From Lytechinus pictus (Eukaryota > Echinodermata > Echinoidea > Temnopleuroida > Toxopneustidae): a stretch of 64,000 nucleotides of DNA. Within the stretch, counting starts at the first letter, position 1. Every line of letters begins with the position of its first letter. A program made the position numbers and the translations under genes. The stretch is from positions 31,610,001 through 31,674,000 of the forward strand of contig NC_087246.1 of the NCBI RefSeq assembly GCF_037042905.1, given 5' to 3'. The notes beneath the pieces are model-generated. The model was given only the letters and a program-made list of their open reading frames with translations. It was not told the DNA's origin and made no database searches. This document shows, one piece after another, positions 58,090 to 64,000 of this stretch.

Positions 58090-59160
58090 ATAAAGAAAGA
58101 AAGTAAAGACAAAGGTAAAGAAAGCAATTACGAATAAAGAATAAAACAGGAAGAAAGACAGTAAGTAGGTAAGTAAGAAGACAGAAAAGGGTCAGAATGA
58201 AGCAGAAATTAAAAAAATAAAAGGAACAGAGCGGAAAACAATGAAAGAAAGAAAAGGTAAACGAAAGAAAGCAAGCAAAAAGAACTTAAAAGAAAATATA
58301 AAAATCTAAAGAAATAAAAAAGGAAAGAATACAAGAAAGAAAAAGGAGGAAGTAATAGAATGATAATCAATGATAAAAAGAGGAATAAGAAATTGAAGGA
58401 AAAATAAAGAAGGAAAAGGAAAGACACTTTAAGAATAAAGAATTTTTTTTTTTTAACTTAATAGAAAAAAGAGTAAAGAACAAACGAAATAAGAATGAGC
58501 GAAAAATAGAATAAAGAAAGAAATAAAGAAAAAAGAAAGTAGGCCTAAATGAGGCACACATTTAGTGTGATAAAGCAGAAATAAATAAAAAATGAAAGAA
58601 AGAGCAAACGAACGAGCGAATAAAAAGAACAAAAAAATTAAATGAAAGAAATTAGAAGAGAAAGAAAACAGAAAAGAATGAGGGTAAAATTTAAAAAAAA
58701 TTGAGTGAAAGAGGAAAGAAAGAAAAAAAGGAACAAAGAAAATGAACAAAAAAATATATAAAAACGAAAGAATGAAAGAAAGAAAAAGAATGAAGAAATA
58801 AAAAGATTGCAAAAAATAAAGTGAAGGGAGAAAGGAAAAGAAAGAAAGAGAGAAAAGGAAAAGAAAGAAAGAGAGAAAAGGGGGAAAAAAAGGGAAAAAT
58901 TTAAAAGGGAAAATAAAAAAAAGGAAGAAAAGTAAAGAATAAATAAAATAACGCAAAAAATAAGGAAGAAGTTAAAAGATTTAAATGAAGAATGAAAGAA
59001 AGGAAGAAAGACAAACAGATAAAAATAAAGAAAAAGATAAAATAAATAAATGAAATAAAGAAAGACAGAACGAAAGGAAGAATGAAGAAAGAAACAAAGA
59101 AACAAAGAAACAAAGGAAGAAAGACAAAAAAGAAAGAAAGAAAAAAGGGATAGAAAAATT
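58090..59160. repeat. Polypurine arm (GAAA-rich)
   Basis: More than 1 kb of almost pure purine on the plus strand, imperfect GAAA/GAAAG units. Confidence 0.9.
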
Positions 59161-59490
59161 TTGTTCTTATCTACGTCACGTTCTCAAATTGGTATTCTGA
59201 AAACGTTCTTATCTTTTTCTTATCTTTTGTTCTTATCTTTTTCTTATCTTGCTTTCCATCGATGCTGAGCGCGTAAATTTATAATTCGCGCATATGATAC
59301 AAAAGCGCGCTAAAAGATAAGAACAAAATAAAGATAAGTGGTATTCTGAAAACGTTCTTATCTTTTATCTTTCTTATCTTTTTACGATATTTATGATAAT
59401 ATTTAAGATAGCTAGAGGGTTATCACATCTTACGATGTCCGCGCTCTTTCTTGCTAAAAATCGATGGCCACTCGTAGTAACAAGTATTCC
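59160..59490. repeat. Centre of the giant foldback
   Basis: Contains two further GGTATTCTGAAAACGTTCTT phrases (59190-59212, 59340-59362) and GCGCG-containing sequence. It looks like an internal copy of the terminal motif, possibly a nested insertion. Confidence 0.6.
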
Positions 59491-60975
59491 TCCCACCCTT
59501 TTTTTCATTCACCCTTTATTTTGCCCGTCTCCTTTGTCTTTCCCTTTTTTCTTTCTTTCTTTCGTTCTGTCTTTTTTTCTTTTTTTCTTTATTTAATCTA
59601 TTTATTTTCTCTTTTTCTTCCTTTCTATCTGTCTGTCTATCTTCCTATCTTCCTTTCTTTCATTCTTCATTTTATATTTTGTTTTATTCTTTTGAATCTT
59701 GTAACTTCTTCTTTATTTTTCTTTTGCCTTATTTTATTTATTTTTTATATTTCTTCCTTTCATATTTTCCCTTTTCGATTTTTTTCCTTTTTTTCTTTAT
59801 TAAGTTTTTTTTCTTTCCCCTTTTCTCTCTTTCTTTCTTTTTTCTTTTATTTTCTTCCTTCATTTTATTTTTTTGTAATCTTCTTATTTCTTCATTCTTT
59901 TCTTTCTTTCACTTACTCTTTTGTCTTTATATATTCTTTTTCTTTTATATTCATTCATTTTATTTGTTTCTTTTTTTTTTTCTTTTCTTCTTCCCTTAAT
60001 TTTTTATTTTTTCCCCTCATTTTTTTCTTTCTCTTATAATTTTTTTCATTTTATTTTTTGGTTTTTTTTTTCTTTTTTCACTCGTTCGTTTGCTCTTTCT
60101 TTGATTCTTTTTATTTCTGCTTTATGACACTAAATGTGTGCCTAATTTAGGCTTATTTTCTTCTTTCTTTCTTTCTTTATTCTATTTTATTTTTTTCTCG
60201 CTCATTCTTATTCCGCTCGTTCTTTATTATCTCTTTCTTCTATTAACTTAAAAAATCTTTTTCTTTATACTTTCCATTAATCTGTCTTTGTTTTCTTTTT
60301 TTCATTCATTCTTCCTTTTTCCTTCCTTTTTATTTTCCCTTTCTTTTTCTTTCCTTCTTTGAATTTACCTTTCTTTTTATCTTTCTTTAGTTTTTAATTT
60401 TCCTTTCATCTTTTATCTTCTCTCACTGATCTCTTACTTTCTTTCTTTCTCTCTCTTTCTTTATTTCTTTGCTTCATTTTCCTTTTTTCTCTCTTCCTTC
60501 ACTTTTTACATTTTTTTTTATTCCTTCCTTTTCTTTTTTTTTTTTTTTTACTTACATTCGTTCTTCTAACTTTATTGGTTCTTTATTCCTTCATTTTATC
60601 TTTTTTAATCTTTTTATTTTGTCATTTTTCGTTTTTTTATTTAAGTTTCTTTCCTCTTCCTTCTTTATTTTTCCTTAAATTTTTTATTCCTCTTTTTATC
60701 ATTGATTATCGTTCTATTTATTCCTCCCTTTTCTTTCTTTTATTAAGTCTTTTTTTATTTCTTTAGATCTTTTTTATTTTCTTTTAAGTTCTTTTTGCTT
60801 GCTTTCGTTCGTTTACCTTTTCCCTCTTTCATTGTTTTCTGCTTTGTTCCTTTTATTTTTTAAATATCTGCTTCATTCTGACCCTTTTCTGTCTTCTTAC
60901 CTACTTACTTTCTTTCTTCCTGTTTTATTCTTTATTCGTAACTGCTTTCTTTACTTTTCTTTCTTTCTTTATTTT
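59490..60975. repeat. Polypyrimidine arm (TTTC-rich)
   Basis: Nearly 1.5 kb of T/C-rich sequence, broadly complementary to 58090-59160 and carrying matching landmarks such as the ACACTAAATGTGTGCC stretch near 60128 (complement near 58550). Confidence 0.9.
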
Positions 60976-61314
60976 GTGCACGTGTCTACGTCTCGAAATT
61001 ATAATCAGTCATTGCGTATAAAATACCTATTTCGCGCAATGCGCCAGAAACAGTGCACGCGCAGCGCCCATGATATTTTCTTGACATAAGGGACGCTTCT
61101 ATTGGTTAAACTGCCAATATAAAGCGCATTTTGATTGGTAATATCTTAAAAATGGGCGTGTTGAAGATAAGAAGGAGGCAGTCCTTACAGAGATAAGAAC
61201 GCGTTAAGAAGATTTTCAGAATACCGATTTGCAATGATTTTAGCGTCTTCTTATCTCATCGAGATAAGATAAAAGATAAGAACAAAGATAAGAACGTTTT
61301 CAGAATACCACCCC

Positions 61315-61916
61315 TGGTATTTAGCTCATAGAGTCATCAATTTACAATACTGGTTTACATTTGCTATTGACAAAAAATGTATAACATCTGCTTTACTGTA
61401 CAAACAGTGTAACATAACATTAACTATCAAAGAAATTACAGTGCATATAAATACTTTTTAAAAAGATACATTTCTTCTAAATACTTTAAAAAGTTACCTC
61501 AAAGGCTATCAGGCTTTTCAGCAAACCAAATTAACGACCATTGTATTTTTTTTTGCAGGTCACACATACAGAATGGACTGATTACTCTTTGTTTTATGCT
61601 TAAAGACAAAAATGATTAAACTCTTAATCGTTTTTAAGAAAATGAACAAAACATAAGGATGTGTCTACAATAGGTAATATCATATAAGTAGCTGCAGCAA
61701 AGTGCACTGTACTCAAAATTGCGTATAACAAAATGCATAATTATCCCAAGTTTACTTCAAGGCCGAAGGGCAAGTAGAAATAGACGAGAGATGATAATAT
61801 GTATTTGGAGTCCACTCAGTTTAGAATAGTGCTCAAAGGAACGAATAATTTGATCAATTTACGCACCAAAAATGAAAACTAGGACAATACCCTGGCATGT
61901 AATACATGTATCTGAA
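61315..61916. other. Unique AT-rich sequence, no gene
   Basis: No ORF, element or repeat recognised. Confidence 0.5.
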
Positions 61917-61920
61917 TTAA

Positions 61921-62653
61921 AGGAAAATAACACCCAAAACATAATACCACATGATCCCATTGATAAATACAGGACAATCAAAATGAATCCACTCATACCC
62001 TAATCCAATTACGGAGTACCACCTTTTCAAAGTTGGCCTCTTACAGTATGGTTCGAAGTTTCTGGATGGAGGTCGCCATTTTCGCGGGGTTAGTTAGAAA
62101 ATTATTACATCAGCGACGAACTACATCTCTAAACGTTTAGGCATTATATATTCTATTTTAGCAATAACAAAGCAAATGTACAGATAAAACTCATAAAAAT
62201 ATTAGTTAAAATTTGTTTAATATATGGTAGGTTCAAAATACAATTTGATGAGTTTTAATGATAAGATTTACACCCCAATTTCTGATTGATTTTCGCTGCC
62301 AATTTGTAAATCGTAGATTAGGGTGTAATTTTTATCATTAAAACTCATCAAGTCGTAATTTGAACCTATCATATAATATTTAACATATTTTAATTAATAT
62401 TTTATGAGTTTTATCTGTACATTTGATTTATTATCGATGAAATAGAATATATAATGCCCAAACGTTTAGAGATGTAGTTCGTCGCTGACGGAATAATCTC
62501 CATCCATAGACTTCGAACCAGAAGATGCCAACTTTGAAAAGGTGGTACTCCATACTGGGAAATCGGATTGGGGGTATATGAGTGGATTCATTTTCATTGT
62601 CCTGTATTTATCAATGGTATCATGTGGTATTATATTTTGGGTTTTATTTTCCT
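61921..62653. mobile_element. TTAA-flanked foldback MITE
   Basis: TTAA at 61917-61920 and 62654-62657. Ends AGGAAAATAACACCCAAAA and TTTTGGGTTTTATTTTCCT are inverted, and the arms are about 330 bp each, almost meeting in the middle. Confidence 0.85.
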
Positions 62654-62733
62654 TTAAGATATTGTACTGCTTTATATCATGGCATTACAAAGTTCATCTG
62701 TAGTGCACACTGTGTCAAGTGCACAAACCTATT

Positions 62734-63020
62734 CAGGGTTCCCACAGAAATTTGAAAACAGAATTCCATGACCTCTCCATGACTAAATTGCTGCTTTCCA
62801 TTCCTTTCTGGCACAGTTTACAAAATCAGACATGTTATGATCATGAACACCAATTATAATAGTAGAGTACAATCACAGAGTATGAGAGTTGTGAGACATA
62901 AAAACTAGAAAGCTGTCATAGCCAAGAGGTACATGTAAATGCAATTCCATGACTTTTCACATATCTCTGACTTTCCATGACCAATTTTTTCCAGGATTTT
63001 CCATGACTGTGGGAACCCTG
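62734..63020. mobile_element. MITE with CAGGGTTCCCACAG ends
   Basis: Starts CAGGGTTCCCACAG and ends CTGTGGGAACCCTG, with internal TTCCATGAC phrases in both halves. This type of CAGGGTTCCCAC-ended hAT-like MITE is widespread in animals. No exact 8-bp duplication is seen at this copy. Confidence 0.75.
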
Positions 63021-63429
63021 TAATAATACTGCATTGACAGCTATCATTTTTAAAGTTAATTTCAATTTCCTTCAAACATTTTATTCATCTCTTTTTGGTT
63101 GGTCCTTGAATATATATACAATACAATGTTTTGGCAGGTCGTCTATAAAAGCATGTACATCGTTTTAAAAAAAAGGCTTTTGGCAGGAACTTTTGGCAAG
63201 TAGTCAACAGTATCAATGCATGTAAATTTGGGTGAAAGAATCATACATGTACACTAATTCTTAAGAAAAGTTTGTGGCTGTATTACACTATCACTTAGAG
63301 GTATTAAAAAGACAGCAGTTGCAGCAAACAATTATTTCATGAGAAATTGTCAAAATATTGTACATAATCTTTAGATCTGGTACATTATGTAAATTTGTAT
63401 CTTTGTAAAATTACTAATTTTGAACTTAA

Positions 63430-64000
63430 AGGAGAATGAAACCCTTGAAACCAGCTGAATCCATATCAAAGAGAAAAATCAAAGGAACACATTGTTGAAA
63501 GTTTGAGGAAGATTGAATGAATAATAAGAAAGTTATGAGCATTTGAATATTGAGATCACTAGTGCCATGTAGATCCTCCCATTGGCAATGCGACCAAGAT
63601 CTGTCATGTCACACACGTACAACTCTCCCAATTGGACACTGAAAATATACCTCAAAACATTTCTTTTTGCTCATTCTAATCATATGACAAACGATTCATC
63701 AATGATATAATGTTGTGAAACCTCTGTACTTGTCATCTCATAAAGAGAACACCTCACCTTGTGATAAACTCTATAAAAGTGAGAATATAAGTGAAATAAG
63801 TACTAAAGTAATGAGGGAGTTGTACGTGTGTGATATCACAGATCTTGGTCGCATTGCCGATGGGAGGATCTACATGGCACTAGTGATCTAAATATTCAAA
63901 TGCTCATAACTTTCTTATTATTCATTCAATCTTCCTCAAACTTTCAACAATGTGTTCGTTTGATTTTTCTCTTTGATATGAATTCAGCTGGTTTCAAGGG
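63430..64000. mobile_element. TTAA-flanked foldback MITE, cut by window end
   Basis: TTAA at 63426-63429, then AGGAGAATGAAACCCTTGAA. The right arm ends at the window edge in GGTTTCAAGGG, the inverse of the left arm. The inner arms (CACTAGTGCCATGTAGATCC and its inverse) are close to perfect. Confidence 0.8.

Larger units (their letters stand above)
57751..61314. mobile_element. Giant foldback element with polypurine/polypyrimidine arms
   Basis: Starts GGGGTGGTATTCTGAAAACG and ends with the exact inverse. About 340 bp of unique inverted repeat at each end (57751-58090, 60975-61314) lead into long GAAA-rich purine (58090-59160) and TTTC-rich pyrimidine (59490-60975) arms, with a central unique portion. 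No coding sequence. No clear target duplication. Confidence 0.85.

Noticed and set aside
58209..61089. Long Phe/Ser/Leu-rich ORFs on both strands
   Set aside because: Low-complexity polypurine/polypyrimidine translations without domain structure.

Overview
The window looks like nuclear DNA of a marine deuterostome, most likely an echinoderm and probably a sea urchin. It is AT-rich and gene-poor, packed with non-autonomous transposons, foldback elements and microsatellites. The only intact protein genes are two copies of an expanded-family TRIM gene whose C-terminus resembles a beta-propeller. The species call is inference from this repeat style and gene family, not from a diagnostic gene.

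Layout. Positions 1-45557 are a tandem array of one segmental-duplication unit of roughly 12-14 kb. Unit 1 (1-12456, left end cut by the window) and unit 3 (29141-42786) each carry an intact single-coding-exon TRIM gene (3019-4851 and 34712-36553). Unit 2 (12457-29140) has the upstream half but jumps straight into unit 3, so its TRIM exon and everything downstream of it are missing. Unit 4 (42787-45557) is cut by the LTR of a Ty3/gypsy element. Comparing units gives natural empty sites, so several insertions can be bounded to the base, with target-site duplications: a 4.1-kb TIR element (12560-16708), a TTAA-flanked MITE (16838-17420), hAT-like elements (12069-12409; 19288-21960; 26421-28039) and a 103-bp hairpin (32679-32781).

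Positions 45558-56712 hold a decayed Ty3/gypsy element on the minus strand (RNase H, integrase, GPY/F tail, polypurine tract, 3' LTR). Its LTR is split by an 8.6-kb foldback element. That element is in turn split by a 7.7-kb block of 194-bp satellite monomers in two opposite-facing arrays, bracketed by a 98-bp direct repeat. Beyond the truncated retroelement lie a TTACCACA-rich array (56713-57610), a 3.6-kb giant foldback with long polypurine/polypyrimidine arms (57751-61314) and three more inverted-repeat MITEs.

The two TRIM paralogues are the functional content: predicted cytosolic RING-type E3 ubiquitin ligases with B-boxes, coiled coil and an NHL-like propeller. They share promoter-like upstream sequence and a splice acceptor just before the ATG. 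They are nearly identical over about 317 bp of the coiled-coil/linker region but clearly diverged on both sides, as expected from gene conversion. The most unusual structures are the nested-palindrome element (24423-25669), the giant polypurine foldback (57751-61314) and the multi-level nested insertion at 45558-54768. All alignments and repeat counts were made by eye.
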